From Rhipicephalus microplus (Eukaryota; Arthropoda; Arachnida; Ixodida; Ixodidae), in contig NC_134707.1 in the NCBI RefSeq assembly GCF_043290135.1, positions 81,424,987 to 81,488,986 on the forward strand: a DNA stretch of 64,000 bases. Reading direction: 5' to 3'. The translations under genes and the position numbers were made by a program. Under the pieces are notes generated by a model. That model was given only the letters and a program-made list of their open reading frames with translations. It was not told the origin of the DNA and made no database searches. Positions 41,664-51,640 of the stretch are shown piece after piece (within the stretch, counting starts at the first letter, position 1; each line of letters begins with the position of its first letter).

Positions 41664-42884
41664 GTGGCCGCCAACGCTGCTGAACAACATACAATTAGCA
41701 TGCAGAAAGGATTTCCTTTACTTAGTGATCGTGCCTCCTCAAAGCGGGTACGCACCGAAGACATCAATTTTTTCAACCAGCCAAGACAATTGTTTCCTCG
41801 TTTCCAAGTTATACACTGTGAAAAAACTAACAAGCAAGCCAGAACTGTATCCCCCTTCATAGTGGCTAGATGCTTAACCGAAACTCTCGGTGCTGGGTAC
41901 AAGGTTACCAAAATGGCCAGCGGAGATCTACTTCTGGAGATACGTGACAAAGACCAATTCGATAAACTGAACACACTCACAACGTTTGGAGACACACCCA
42001 TCAGTATTACGCCACACAGGTCCATGAACTCATCTCGCGGGGTCGTATCGGACGCAGATTTGCTTGAGCTGACCGAAGCTGAACTTCTGGAAGGATGGAA
42101 GTGCCAGAACGTGACAAACGTACAGCGTATTAAGATAAGAAGAGATCAAAAAGAAATACCAACCAAACACTTAGTACTGACCTTTGCTTCGAGCGATTTG
42201 CCGGAAACCATTCAGACTGGGTATACAAAGACATCCGTGAGGCCATATATTCCCAACCCCCGCCGTTGCTTCCAATGTCAGAGATATGGCCACGGCTCGC
42301 AAAGCTGTCGTGGCCGGAAAACTTGTGCTCTATGTGGAGTCGTGGGCCATGCCTCCGACAACTGCGAAGCACCTGCACACTGCGTGAACTGTGGTGGTAA
42401 TCATGCCGCGTACTCGCGTTCCTGTTCTTTCTGGAAAAAAGAAAAAGAGATCATCACTTTAAAGATAAAAGAAAACATTACATTTAAAGAAGCAAGAAAA
42501 AGAGTTTCGCCATTTTATGGCCCCACATATGCTGATGCGGCGCGCCAGGGGGCAGTGTCGCACCAGCCCTCGCCACTCCTTCGGCCTGCGCAGAGCGAGC
42601 CATTGGCTGTGGCGCCTGCCCCCAAGGCGGCAGTAGTTGAGTCTACTCCGCCTACTATCGATCAGAGACCAGGGACTCCAGGGTCCTCGGGTCTCAAGGC
42701 CTCACCTCGCCAGGCGAGGCCCAAGCTACGAAAAACCAGCTCGCATGAGCGGGCATCCAGTGCCTCCGAGGAGGCAATGGATACGGCGGCACCTCTGGTG
42801 CCAAAAGAGCGGCGCGGCTCTCTGGAGCGCGCCAAGAAAACTAAAAAGCTCATAACAGGGCCTGATAATAGCCCTGCTACCTGA
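41664..42884 (+). CDS. I-clade LINE ORF1 protein (three zinc knuckles)
   Basis: 406 residues, intact. Residues 1-60 are basic and poorly structured, and 62-120 form an RRM-like segment (VSPFIVARCLTETLG, LLLEIRDKDQFDKL). Residues 165-200 (KHLVLTFASSDLPETIQTGY) are typical of this ORF1 family. Zinc knuckles are C202-C205-H210-C215, C221-C224-H229-C234 and C240-C243-H247-C254. The C-terminal 130 residues are rich in Ala, Pro, Ser and Lys. The protein should bind LINE RNA and form the RNP. A second Met at residue 13 could also serve as start. The 65-bp gap to ORF2 leaves open how ORF2 is translated (reinitiation is likely in this group). Confidence 0.88.
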   Translation: MAANAAEQHTISMQKGFPLLSDRASSKRVRTEDINFFNQPRQLFPRFQVIHCEKTNKQARTVSPFIVARCLTETLGAGYKVTKMASGDLLLEIRDKDQFDKLNTLTTFGDTPISITPHRSMNSSRGVVSDADLLELTEAELLEGWKCQNVTNVQRIKIRRDQKEIPTKHLVLTFASSDLPETIQTGYTKTSVRPYIPNPRRCFQCQRYGHGSQSCRGRKTCALCGVVGHASDNCEAPAHCVNCGGNHAAYSRSCSFWKKEKEIITLKIKENITFKEARKRVSPFYGPTYADAARQGAVSHQPSPLLRPAQSEPLAVAPAPKAAVVESTPPTIDQRPGTPGSSGLKASPRQARPKLRKTSSHERASSASEEAMDTAAPLVPKERRGSLERAKKTKKLITGPDNSPAT

Positions 42885-42949
42885 GCTCGACCTTTCAGCT
42901 TAAACAAGTCACTCCCTTAACGTACACACAGCACTACTTTACTTCCAAT

Positions 42950-45900
42950 ATGGAAACACAAATTATACATTGGAACGTCAGAGGCCTGCTTAAAAACCTC
43001 GACGACGTCCAAGAGCTTTTATACAAACACTCACCTCAAGTGCTGTGTGTACAGGAAACACATCTGAAATCCTCCATTACAAATTTTTTACGTGCTTACG
43101 TCATCTACCGAAAGGACCGAGATGATGCTGTGGCGTCATCCGGTGGCGTAGCCATCATTATTAACCAAGGAGTAGCGTGTACACATTTACCACTCCAGAC
43201 ATCCCTTGAGGCGGTGGCTGTTCGAGCGGTACTTTTAAACAAACTCGTCACCATCTGCTCTTTGTATGTACCTCCCCACCACCGTCTTGAAAGACGTGAA
43301 TTTCAGTCTTTAATAGATGAACTGCCTGAACCCTATTTGCTTCTTGGGGACCTAAATGCACATAGTGGACTGTGGGGCGATTCTCGCTCTGATGCACGAG
43401 GTCGTCTCATTGAACAATTTCTCTTCTCTTCCGGTGCCTGTTTGTTGAATAGGAAAGAGCCAACATACTATAATGTTGCCAACAAAACTTACTCGTCTAT
43501 CGACCTCAGCATCATATCACCTTCACTCCTACCCCTACTCAAATGGAAAACCATAAATAATCTATATGGTAGTGACCATTTTCCTGTAGTGCTGAGTTCA
43601 CAAACAACATATGAAGGTCCTCTACACGTTCCCAAATGGCTGATAAACAAAGCAGACTGGGAACAGTTCCATAATACTACACGTTTGAGTTGGACAGACA
43701 TATGTAGGTTAAACATAGATGAAGCTGTGCAGTATTTCACAGCTTTTCTAACTGACGCAGCAGCCAGGTGCATACCGCAAACATCTGGAATGCCCGACAA
43801 ACGACACGTTCCATGGTGGAACACGGACTGTCGTAATGCGCGAAAGGAACAAAACAGGGCATGGAGATTGCTGCGCAACTCGCCAACAGCGGAAAATCTT
43901 GACACGTTCAAGAAAATAAAGTCTCAAGGAAGGAGAACGCGTCGGCAGGCCAGAAGAGAAAGCTGGCAGAAGTTTTTGTCGGGGATCAATTCATACACAC
44001 AGGAGGCAAAAGTCTGGAACATGGTTGGTAGGATAGCAGGAAAACAAGTACACACACTTCCACTCGTAAACACTCAAGGTGATACCTTGGAAGATCAGGC
44101 AAACTTCCTCGGTGCACACTTTGAACGGGTATCCAGCTCGTCCCACTATACAGACACTTTCCAAAAATACAGAACAAGAATAGAAAATCAGAAACTCGAA
44201 CACAAATCCACTGGATACGAAGCATACAATCAAGCTTTCAGTTTAGCTGAGCTCCGAACATCTCTAAACTCCTGCAGTGCTTCTGCCCCAGGTTCTGACC
44301 GTGTGATGTATGAAATGTTAAAAAACCTACCAAACGAAACCCGAAAAACCTTACTTTGTTTGTACAATGCTATTTGGTCTTCTGGCACTATTCCTACCGT
44401 CTGGAAAGAGGCTATTGTTATTCCCATTTTGAAAGAGGGCAAGGACCCTTCTTTACCCTCGAGTTATAGGCCTATAGCACTTACAAGCTGCTTGTGCAAA
44501 GTCTTTGAAAAAATGATAAACTGCCGACTAGTACATTTTCTTGAAACAAATAATTTGCTCGACCCATTTCAGTGCGGGTTTCGAGAAAGTAGATCCACCA
44601 CAGACCACCTTGTTCGTATCGAGGCACAGATCAGAGACGCGTTCGTCCATAAACAATATTTTCTCTCTGTGTTCCTCAATATCGAAAAGGCTTATGATAC
44701 TACATGGCGTTACGGAATTCTAAAAGACCTGTCCCACCTTGGTGTGCGCGGAAGAATGTTTCATATAATCGAAAGTTACCTGTCAAACCGGACATTCCGT
44801 GTCCGTCTGGGCAGTGTGCTCTCCCAAACATTTGTCCAGGAAACAGGCGTGCCACAAGGTGGCGTGCTTAGTTGCACACTTTTTATTATCAAAATCAATT
44901 TTTTGCACTTGTCCATTCCTCGCAATATGTTCTATTGTACATATGTTGACGACGTTCAGCTTGGCTTCAAGTCATGCAACTTGGCCATGTGTGAGCGGCA
45001 GGTTCAGCTTGGTTTAAATAAGGTCTCCAAATGGGCAGATGAAAACGGATTTCGACTTAACCCACAAAAAAGCACGTGTGTCTTGTTCTCTCGAAAGAGA
45101 GGCATGCACTCGGAACCCGACATTCAACTGAACGGGCAACGTCTGTCCGTCAAAGCCGAGCATAAATTCTTAGGCTTAATCTGGGACAACAAGCTGACCT
45201 TCGTACCCCACATAAAGTATTTAAAAACAAAATGTTTAAAAGCCATGAATGTTATAAAAGTGTTGTCACGTACTACGTGGGGTAGTGACAGGAAATGCCT
45301 CATGGACCTGTATAGAAGCCTTATTCGCACCCGCTTAGATTATGGGGCCATTGTTTATCAGTCAGCGACTCAAAGTGCTTTGAAGATGCTGGATCCCGTG
45401 CACCATTCGGGCATCCGCCTTTCTACGGGTGCTTTTCGCACCAGCCCCGTAGAAAGCCTTTACGTTGAGTCAAATGAGTGGTCGCTTCATCTGCAAAGAA
45501 CCTACATGTCCTTTGTATATTTCCTTAAGGTGAAAGCAGACAAGAGGCACCCCTCATACTCTACAATTAATGACTTGTCGAGCTCCATTCTTTTTCAAAA
45601 CAGGCCTTCAATGAGGCAGCCCTTCTCAGTTCGCCTGAAGGGTCTAGCTGAGGACACTGGAGTGTCACTCGAACACAGTTTAATTGCTCCTGTAGCATAC
45701 CCGCCACCGTGGCAGTGGCAGACTATAGATTGCGATGTGTCTTTTTTAGAAGTTACTAAACATGCGCCTATTGCCCATATTCGAACATACTTCTTGGAAC
45801 TTCAACACAAATACACACGTCCTAAGTTTTTTACAGATGCCTCCAAGACCAACTCCTCTGTGTCCTACGCTGCTGTCGGCCCATCCTTTTCGGATGCTGG

Positions 45901-46669
45901 CCCTCTACATCCACGCACAAGTATCTTCACAGCGGAAGCTTACGCGATACTTGTGGCAGCTAAACACATCAAACAATCACAAATACAAAAAGCAGTAATT
46001 TATACAGACTCCCTCAGTGTGGTAACGGCTCTGCACAGTCTTAAAAAACAAAAAAACCCTGTCCTCGTTTCACTTTACTCCATTTTATGCACCCTCTACA
46101 CACTCAACAGACATGTTGTTGTGTGCTGGGTGCCAGGGCACCGTGAGATTCAAGGCAACGTGATGGCGGATCAGCTTGCTGCATCCGCCCACGAAAGCAC
46201 CGCCATTACACCGACATCAATCCCGGCCCTTGATCTTAAGCCTTCTCTCAAACGAAAACTCAGGGACTACTGGCAGAGCAAGTGGGATACACACACACAA
46301 AACAAACTACACGTTATCAAGCCACACCTTGGCCATTGGCCACCAGTATCAAAATCACGTCTAACAGAGGTAACACTAACAAGACTCAGGATAGGACACA
46401 CATACACGACACACACACATCTTTTATCCGGTGGTGATCCACCATTGTGTGATAAATGTGGTGAGACATTAACAGTTCTTCACGTTTTAATTCAATGTAA
46501 ACATTTAGACACTCTAAGAAGACAACACTTCCCACTATCCTACCGACAACATATACCTTTACACCCTGCAATGTTCGTCGGTAGGGAACCGCTTTTTAGT
46601 CACAAATCATTATTAGCGTTTTTAAAGGAAATTTATAATTTTCATATTATATACCCGGGCATACCGTAG
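42950..46669 (+). CDS. I-clade LINE ORF2: APE endonuclease, reverse transcriptase, RNase H
   Basis: 1239 residues, uninterrupted. The endonuclease has HWNVRGL (N9), VQETHL (E36), SLYVPP (Y106), LLGDLNAHSG (D134/N136) and SDHFPVV (D209/H210). The RT has SSYRPIALTSCLCKVFEKM (about 504-522), VFLNIEKAYD (575-583), GVPQGGVLSCTLF (633-645) and YVDD (665-668). RNase H has FTDAS (D963), TAEAYA (E996), YTDS (D1020), and PGHREIQGNVMAD (H1064/D1074). The C-terminal zinc knuckle is C1167-C1170-H1178-C1183. The position that carries the first catalytic Asp in LINE motif A (usual pattern LDxEKAYD) is Asn577, codon AAT at 44678-44680. All other catalytic positions I checked are conserved. The protein would nick DNA and prime reverse transcription, but this copy is predicted to be RT-defective. 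Confidence 0.92.
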   Translation: METQIIHWNVRGLLKNLDDVQELLYKHSPQVLCVQETHLKSSITNFLRAYVIYRKDRDDAVASSGGVAIIINQGVACTHLPLQTSLEAVAVRAVLLNKLVTICSLYVPPHHRLERREFQSLIDELPEPYLLLGDLNAHSGLWGDSRSDARGRLIEQFLFSSGACLLNRKEPTYYNVANKTYSSIDLSIISPSLLPLLKWKTINNLYGSDHFPVVLSSQTTYEGPLHVPKWLINKADWEQFHNTTRLSWTDICRLNIDEAVQYFTAFLTDAAARCIPQTSGMPDKRHVPWWNTDCRNARKEQNRAWRLLRNSPTAENLDTFKKIKSQGRRTRRQARRESWQKFLSGINSYTQEAKVWNMVGRIAGKQVHTLPLVNTQGDTLEDQANFLGAHFERVSSSSHYTDTFQKYRTRIENQKLEHKSTGYEAYNQAFSLAELRTSLNSCSASAPGSDRVMYEMLKNLPNETRKTLLCLYNAIWSSGTIPTVWKEAIVIPILKEGKDPSLPSSYRPIALTSCLCKVFEKMINCRLVHFLETNNLLDPFQCGFRESRSTTDHLVRIEAQIRDAFVHKQYFLSVFLNIEKAYDTTWRYGILKDLSHLGVRGRMFHIIESYLSNRTFRVRLGSVLSQTFVQETGVPQGGVLSCTLFIIKINFLHLSIPRNMFYCTYVDDVQLGFKSCNLAMCERQVQLGLNKVSKWADENGFRLNPQKSTCVLFSRKRGMHSEPDIQLNGQRLSVKAEHKFLGLIWDNKLTFVPHIKYLKTKCLKAMNVIKVLSRTTWGSDRKCLMDLYRSLIRTRLDYGAIVYQSATQSALKMLDPVHHSGIRLSTGAFRTSPVESLYVESNEWSLHLQRTYMSFVYFLKVKADKRHPSYSTINDLSSSILFQNRPSMRQPFSVRLKGLAEDTGVSLEHSLIAPVAYPPPWQWQTIDCDVSFLEVTKHAPIAHIRTYFLELQHKYTRPKFFTDASKTNSSVSYAAVGPSFSDAGPLHPRTSIFTAEAYAILVAAKHIKQSQIQKAVIYTDSLSVVTALHSLKKQKNPVLVSLYSILCTLYTLNRHVVVCWVPGHREIQGNVMADQLAASAHESTAITPTSIPALDLKPSLKRKLRDYWQSKWDTHTQNKLHVIKPHLGHWPPVSKSRLTEVTLTRLRIGHTYTTHTHLLSGGDPPLCDKCGETLTVLHVLIQCKHLDTLRRQHFPLSYRQHIPLHPAMFVGREPLFSHKSLLAFLKEIYNFHIIYPGIP

Positions 46670-47027
46670 CACGACCTCTCTAGAGAGGTTTTTGCTGCGG
46701 TGGCTACACAGAAAAGCACTTGCCTCACGGCCCTTGCACGCAAGGGTACTAACGTGTGAGGTACTTGTGCTAATGCCATACATGTCCACCATTGTTTTTC
46801 ATTATCACCAACTTTTGTCACCTATTCACACCACACACACTTTTCACGGCATGGTCATGATTTTATTACTTGTATGTTTTTACCCGCTTTACTGCGAGGA
46901 ATTTTATGGCCCCTATACAGCCGCTAATCACAACCATTGTCCACATTCCTGTCTCATGAACTGGCGCTCTTTGGCCATCAAATGGCCCTTGCGCCAAAAA
47001 ACACCATATATCATCAGTTGCATTGGG

Positions 47028-47129
47028 AAGATAAACTTGCTTGCTAGGTAGACCGTGGCTGCGTATTCGATGTTTCGTATTATTCCGAGAGTGCCTGTAC
47101 TACCAGCGTCAAATAAAACCCAAGCAGCG
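47028..47129. other. Short unassigned spacer after the LINE
   Basis: No feature recognised. Reverse-strand frames here extend from the LINE 3' UTR and have no motifs. Confidence 0.3.
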
Positions 47130-47640
47130 ACAAGCCAAGGAGGATTAAATAAAAATTGCTGGAGTTGAAGCTCCAGCAATGCCTTGCCAGAAGTGAAGCC
47201 ACCGTTTTGCGCTGCCAAGATGGCGGAAACTTGCTCTTTTTTGATAACGCCCACTTAAAGATCAAGTAACTTTGATATGTTGCGTAAATACTGTGTTAGT
47301 TCTGTATTAAAAGATAGTTGTTCTCGACGAAATGACACATAGAAACTAGTATGGATGACTGAATCTTCGAAGAACTTTGCCTCCAATTAGAGGCTCAAAA
47401 GGAAAACTAGTAACACTAAGACGCACTTAGAGCACTATGTGGTCCGAAAAAGTTCTGGCATTAAACTCGTTGGGTCTGCAAAGGAAACGCTTCGTTTTAA
47501 ATCGCTGAGTGGTGATAAATTATCATGCCCCTAGTAAGATGGCTGTCACAGCCACCATCTTGCCAGAGGAACAGCTTCACTTCTGCGCAGTCAATTCCAC
47601 TCCAGGCATTTTTTTTTAATCCTCCTTGCGGCAAGCCTTC
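47130..47640. mobile_element. Inverted-repeat element (about 510 bp) with roughly 95-bp arms
   Basis: The left arm (47130-47225) has AAGGAGGATTAAATAAAAAT, then CAGAAGTGAAGC and CCAAGATGGCGG. The right arm (about 47540-47640), read in reverse, has AAGGAGGATTAAAAAAAAAT, CAGAAGTGAAGC and GCAAGATGGTGG. The left arm also contains the hairpin ATTGCTGGAG-TTGAAG-CTCCAGCAAT (47153-47178), absent from the right arm. No transposase. This looks like a MITE; its family is unknown to me. Confidence 0.6.
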
Positions 47641-48311
47641 GTAATGGTATATAGTGATGTATATAGGGGTACATAGAGCCGTCATTTGTCACCACGAGCA
47701 GCTAGGCATTCATATATGCGCAGAGCTGCCGAACAGGGTGCGCGCGCCTGTCAATGGTACGGCACGCACTTAACCATTGCGAATTAAGGCTTGCTGCTGT
47801 TCGGCATTCATTTGACGTTGTAGTACGTTTTGACTCCTGGTGCGATCATAGGACTATGCCGCACAATATGGAACGTGTTAAGGGGACTCATTTGACTACA
47901 TGACATCCATACTTTTTTTAATTTTTTTTACCAAAGCAGCTTTAAGCAATGACGTAGCTGATCTGTGGTAGAACACCTTTCTGCCACGAGGTCTGACTCG
48001 GTTCAAAACACAGTGTAAATAAAGAAATCGTTCTAATTTTACTTGCATCTTTCTCTCTTTTTTGGTCATGAAGAAGATATTTCGCTGAAAACCAACGACG
48101 CCGACATTGCCACCGGAATTTCTGTGAAACAAGCAAACAACGATATAGCGTAAAATCTGCTCGAGAAAAAGTCGTCTGTCCCTTTAAGACCAGTCATTAA
48201 GCTTACACTAAACTAAAACTGTACCAAGGTGTATTTCCGAAACTGCGAGACAACGTAACGTTATAGCATGAACAACTTTTACCCGCTAGCATGCTTCATT
48301 TCTTAGTATGG
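47641..48311. other. Unassigned DNA
   Basis: No gene, RNA or recognised repeat. Reverse-strand frames near 47896-48136 lack motifs. Confidence 0.3.
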
Positions 48312-48440
48312 TCAGCATGCTCAGATTCGGTGCACGTTAACGAACCCCAGGCGGTCGAAAATTCCGAAACCCTCCACTACGACGTCTCTCATAATCATAT
48401 GGTGGTTTTGGGACGTTAAATTGAACATATCAATCAATCG
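48312..48440 (+). mobile_element. Ruka-like SINE body fragment
   Basis: CATGCTCAGATTCGGTGCACG, TTAACGAACCCCAGGCGGTC, CCCTCCACTACGACGTC, TCATAATCATATGGTGG and GGGACGTTAAATTGAACATA correspond to the Ruka 3' body. The tRNA head and the first part of the body are missing. Flanking GTCAGCA sequences may be remains of a TSD. Confidence 0.85.
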
Positions 48441-50429
48441 AATCAGTCAGCAATATCAGCACTCTCTTTATTATTAGGAATTGATACACCTTCAAGGCTA
48501 CTCAAAACAAATGTCGGATACTTTTAGGTAGCGTGCAATGGCACGCCAGCACTCCCAGTTCAGCGCGTCAATTTATGTGACGTAAGCAGGCCAGCAAACA
48601 ACGGAACGCTGAACGACACCGGCGAGTTTCAGGTCTTTCTCCTGCCAACGGTTCTCGGCTGCAAACACAAGAACTTGCGCCTCGGCTTACGACATCTCTG
48701 CGACTTCCATCAGATTGCTAATCAATCAGGAACAGCCGCGGAACAGTTCGAAGCACTCCACGCAGTGCCTGTCTTTCTGTCGCTCAAGGACAAAGTCCAT
48801 GGCACGGTTTAGGTAAGCCTCGTTCCTTCACTCAGGTGCATATAGAGATTAGGGGATGGTGGTGGAAGCTTGCACGCAGCATTCTGCATGAAAGATCAGC
48901 CTGTTGCCGGACAGTTCCTGAGCGCATGCTCAGAGACTGTCCGGACTGCATGCTCAACGGCAATGCGCGTGACGTCATTTGCGCACAAACACGTAGAGGT
49001 AACTGTAGTGGGCGTGTGCTGAAAGATCGTGCCAGCAGTAGGACTCTAAGCGCATATCTCGCTCTGCTGCGAAATCCGCGGAGCGTCAAGGTGCTTCCAA
49101 ATGGTTTTGCCATTGTTCTGCACCCAAGCTGACCACGTCTCGGCGAGACGCGCTCGTCGAAGATATTACACCACCCCAACTAAAGGGAACCATGTGGGAT
49201 GCGAAGCAGCGCTGGTGTTCACTTGTGTTTTGATTTGTTGTTGTCATTCGTATGTTTCCGTGTATGTGCAGTTGTACATGGGTTGCGTAGCGCTTATGCG
49301 ACGCCCCCCCCCCCCCCAATTTGTGTGTATTACCGTGTGTGTGCCGCAAAATTCTGGGGGCTACTGGAAGAGTGCAACGGTGCGAGCGGGCGCAGAATTA
49401 TGTGCGAGCGCTCAGCTGCGGTGGAGAGATAAACGGCAGAGGAGTAACGAAGGGGAGGCATTGCTCCACCGCCTTCTCCCCACCACCTCCTCCCAGCTCC
49501 ACCGAGGAGAGCACCCTCGGCTACCGTCCGCTCCCCCCCATTGCGCATGTGCCAACTCTCCCTGTCGCCTCGCGTGAGGCGAGGTGAGAGTCTGCCCACT
49601 CCTTGCGCTCCAACGAGGAGAGGGGAAGAGTTGGCGCATGCGCAGTAAGGGTGGTCCCGCCACACACCGAATTGAGCTCCGCCATAAGCTGCTTCTCATC
49701 TAAAACGCAAAATCTATGCTTTGTCTGGCACCACGACCACTGGATAAAAAAATCACCTTCATTGTTATCCAGCGGCCGTGCTTGCACTATATCAGGATGC
49801 TACATATACGTGGGCCTTAGAATAAGCGAGGCTCGCATAAAAGTGTCCGCTTAGACCGCGATCATGCCTGTTCCACATCAAATTTGCCAATTGAGATTGT
49901 CTTCTTCTCGCGCAGTCCGTAGAACGGAGTCAATCACTGTTGAGCAACTTGATCACGATATGGCTTAGTCATGATTGGCAGTGCACCTTCCAACACCAGT
50001 GTAAGTAAACCATCAAACATTTACAAGGAAAAGAGACAAGACAGGGACACGCCGTCATGTCATCATATGATTCGCTAATAATTCGTTTAACGCTGCGAAA
50101 ACTTCACTTGCGCGTGACGTACCAAATAAGTTTGTATTTCTAAATAATGTGTCTTACATCACTTAAATTCTTGAGACTTCGCTTCCGGTACGATCCGATG
50201 CAAGCGTGCATTCAAGTCAGATAGGCAATTCGCATTCGTACATCAAAGTGATCAATCCCACAACAAAACAGCGACGTCGGCGTCGACAGGGATGCGCAAA
50301 AAAGACACTTGCCTTAACCCAAGTCACACCACAGCTCCCCCCTCTCTCCCCCACGGCTCGACACATATGTTTGCCCCCTCCCTCCCCCCCCCCCAGACGA
50401 AACTATGGCAGCAACGGTGTACGGCGATT
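48441..50429. other. GC-rich, palindrome-rich DNA without a recognised gene
   Basis: Contains CCGGACAGTTCCTGAGC followed by GCTCAGAGACTGTCCGG (48908-48945, imperfect hairpin), a C14 homopolymer (49304-49317), inverted arms CATTGCGCATGTGCCAACTC (about 49539-49558) and AGAGTTGGCGCATGCGCAG (about 49628-49646), the palindrome CCTCGCGTGAGGCGAGG, and a second C-rich run at 50374-50396. Long frames here occur on both strands at once, the usual behaviour of GC-rich non-coding DNA, and none has a domain I recognise. Confidence 0.4.
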
Positions 50430-51640
50430 AATAAAAAAAAACTGTACGCGCCTTTCCTCTTCTGACCCCTCCAGTGACGGATATTGCAAAAGCTCCAATG
50501 CTCTGAGCCTCTTGTTAAGCCGTAGAGTACTGCACAACGTTGAAACGGCACTGATTGGAATGCTCTCGCAGTCTATGGAGAGAAGTCGTGATGTCTCATT
50601 TTTTTACAAGGCTCTTGACCAATGGCCCACCTTACTGACAGGCAAATTGAATGCTCTCATGCATAGTGTCTGCAGACACTTGTTCTTCAACAAAGGCGCC
50701 ACGGCTCACATACCGATGCTGTTAAGATCTTGAAATTGGATGCTGGTCAAAAAAAGTTCCTTCAAGTGTTCATTGCCTTCAAGCGCTCCGAACAATTCTT
50801 CGATTGACTCACGCATCATAACGTGCAGCGAAAGCCTCGTCAGACAGCAATTAACTTCAAGAGCTTTGGCGATGAGAACAAGTTGCCGTGGTAGGACCAA
50901 CTTCACGGGTAGTTCTTTCAAGGAAGTCGAACGACGCAAGAGGCTCACCACTCCGGCGACGTCTGGCGTTGAATAAGAGAGCTGTGACGACTTCAGTGCC
51001 AGAAACTTGCAGGCTGCCAGATGTTCGACCATTTTGAGTTGGTTCTGCGCCGGTGGAAACTCGGCGATTTCAACATTTTTCAGTGTGTTCCGATTGCGCT
51101 CCAGGAGAGCATAGAGTTCGGCTGCGAAACACTGGCTGAACCGGCCCACATCGACGCACAGCGTTTCAAGGCCTGTGAGAGCGTCCATGACCCGCAGATC
51201 TAGGTGAATGCTGGCTTTTGCTGGACAGTACCGGAATAACAAACGGCTACCTTCGCTGATGCACAACGTGCGAAGGTTGCAAGAAGCCCGCCTCGAAGAA
51301 CGACGCCGCATGGAGATTGGGAAGAGAGGCTGTGGTGCGGGAGTGTTAGTACTAATGACGCATTCCAAGTGCACCTATTGGATGCAAAGGTGTATACCCA
51401 AGAGCGACGAGAGCACAATCGACACCTCACGAGTGGTGGTCACAATCTCTTCTTTCCGCGAGATTGGATGGAAGCGCAGACGCAGCGTTCCTGGCGCTGT
51501 CTCGGCCAACTACAAGTCGAGCGCGTGGATCACTGAGTTCCATGTTGGATATTCCTCGCAAAGCCAGCCTATTTCGTTTAACCTCACTGCTCCGCAGGGC
51601 CTGTCCAGGTCGAGTAGTCCCTTCCACAGGATAACCGGTG
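50430..51640 (-). pseudogene. Leucine-rich-repeat protein pseudogene, reverse strand
   Basis: Reverse-strand translation gives repeated LRR-like units: LTGLETLCVDVGRFSQCFA, ELYALLERNRNTLKNVEIAE, HLAACKFLALKSSQLS, VSLLRRSTSLKELPVKL, ALEVNCCLTRLSLHVMM, LFGALEGNEHLKELFLTSI, then after in-frame stops SAVSTLCSTLRLNKRLRALEL (read from the same frame). The frame 50706-51374 is open (222 codons). It ends at TGA and continues in the same frame through a TAA at about 50605. The N-terminal part (51427-51627, ISNMELSDPRARLVVG) is in another frame. The repeat period of about 28 fits ribonuclease-inhibitor-like LRRs. Family size and function are unknown. It may derive from a multi-copy tick LRR family. Confidence 0.55.

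Larger units (their letters stand above)
41173..47015 (+). mobile_element. I-clade non-LTR retrotransposon, full length with exact TSDs
   Basis: A 5843-bp element. The GC-rich 5' UTR starts CCCCGCAGGGGCGCCTGCG and runs to about 41660, including pyrimidine-rich CTATCTCTCTCTCCCTAC. ORF1 (406 aa) and ORF2 (1239 aa) are both uninterrupted, separated by 65 bp. A 346-bp 3' UTR contains GCGCCAAAAAACACCATA and ends ATATCATC. An RNase H domain in ORF2 after the RT places it in the I group and excludes Jockey/CR1. Uninterrupted frames and perfect TSDs indicate a recent insertion, but see the motif-A substitution noted for ORF2. Confidence 0.92.
41161..47027 (+). repeat. 12-bp target-site duplications of the I-clade LINE
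   Basis: AGTTGCATTGGG at 41161-41172 and again at 47016-47027, identical. The perfect match points to a young insertion. Confidence 0.92.

Noticed and set aside
43986..44442. Reverse-strand frames inside the I-clade ORF2
   Set aside because: Shadows of the 1239-residue ORF2 on the opposite strand, without motifs.
49086..49787. Several long overlapping frames on both strands
   Set aside because: The region is GC-rich and palindromic with homopolymer C runs; frames conflict with each other and have low-complexity translations.
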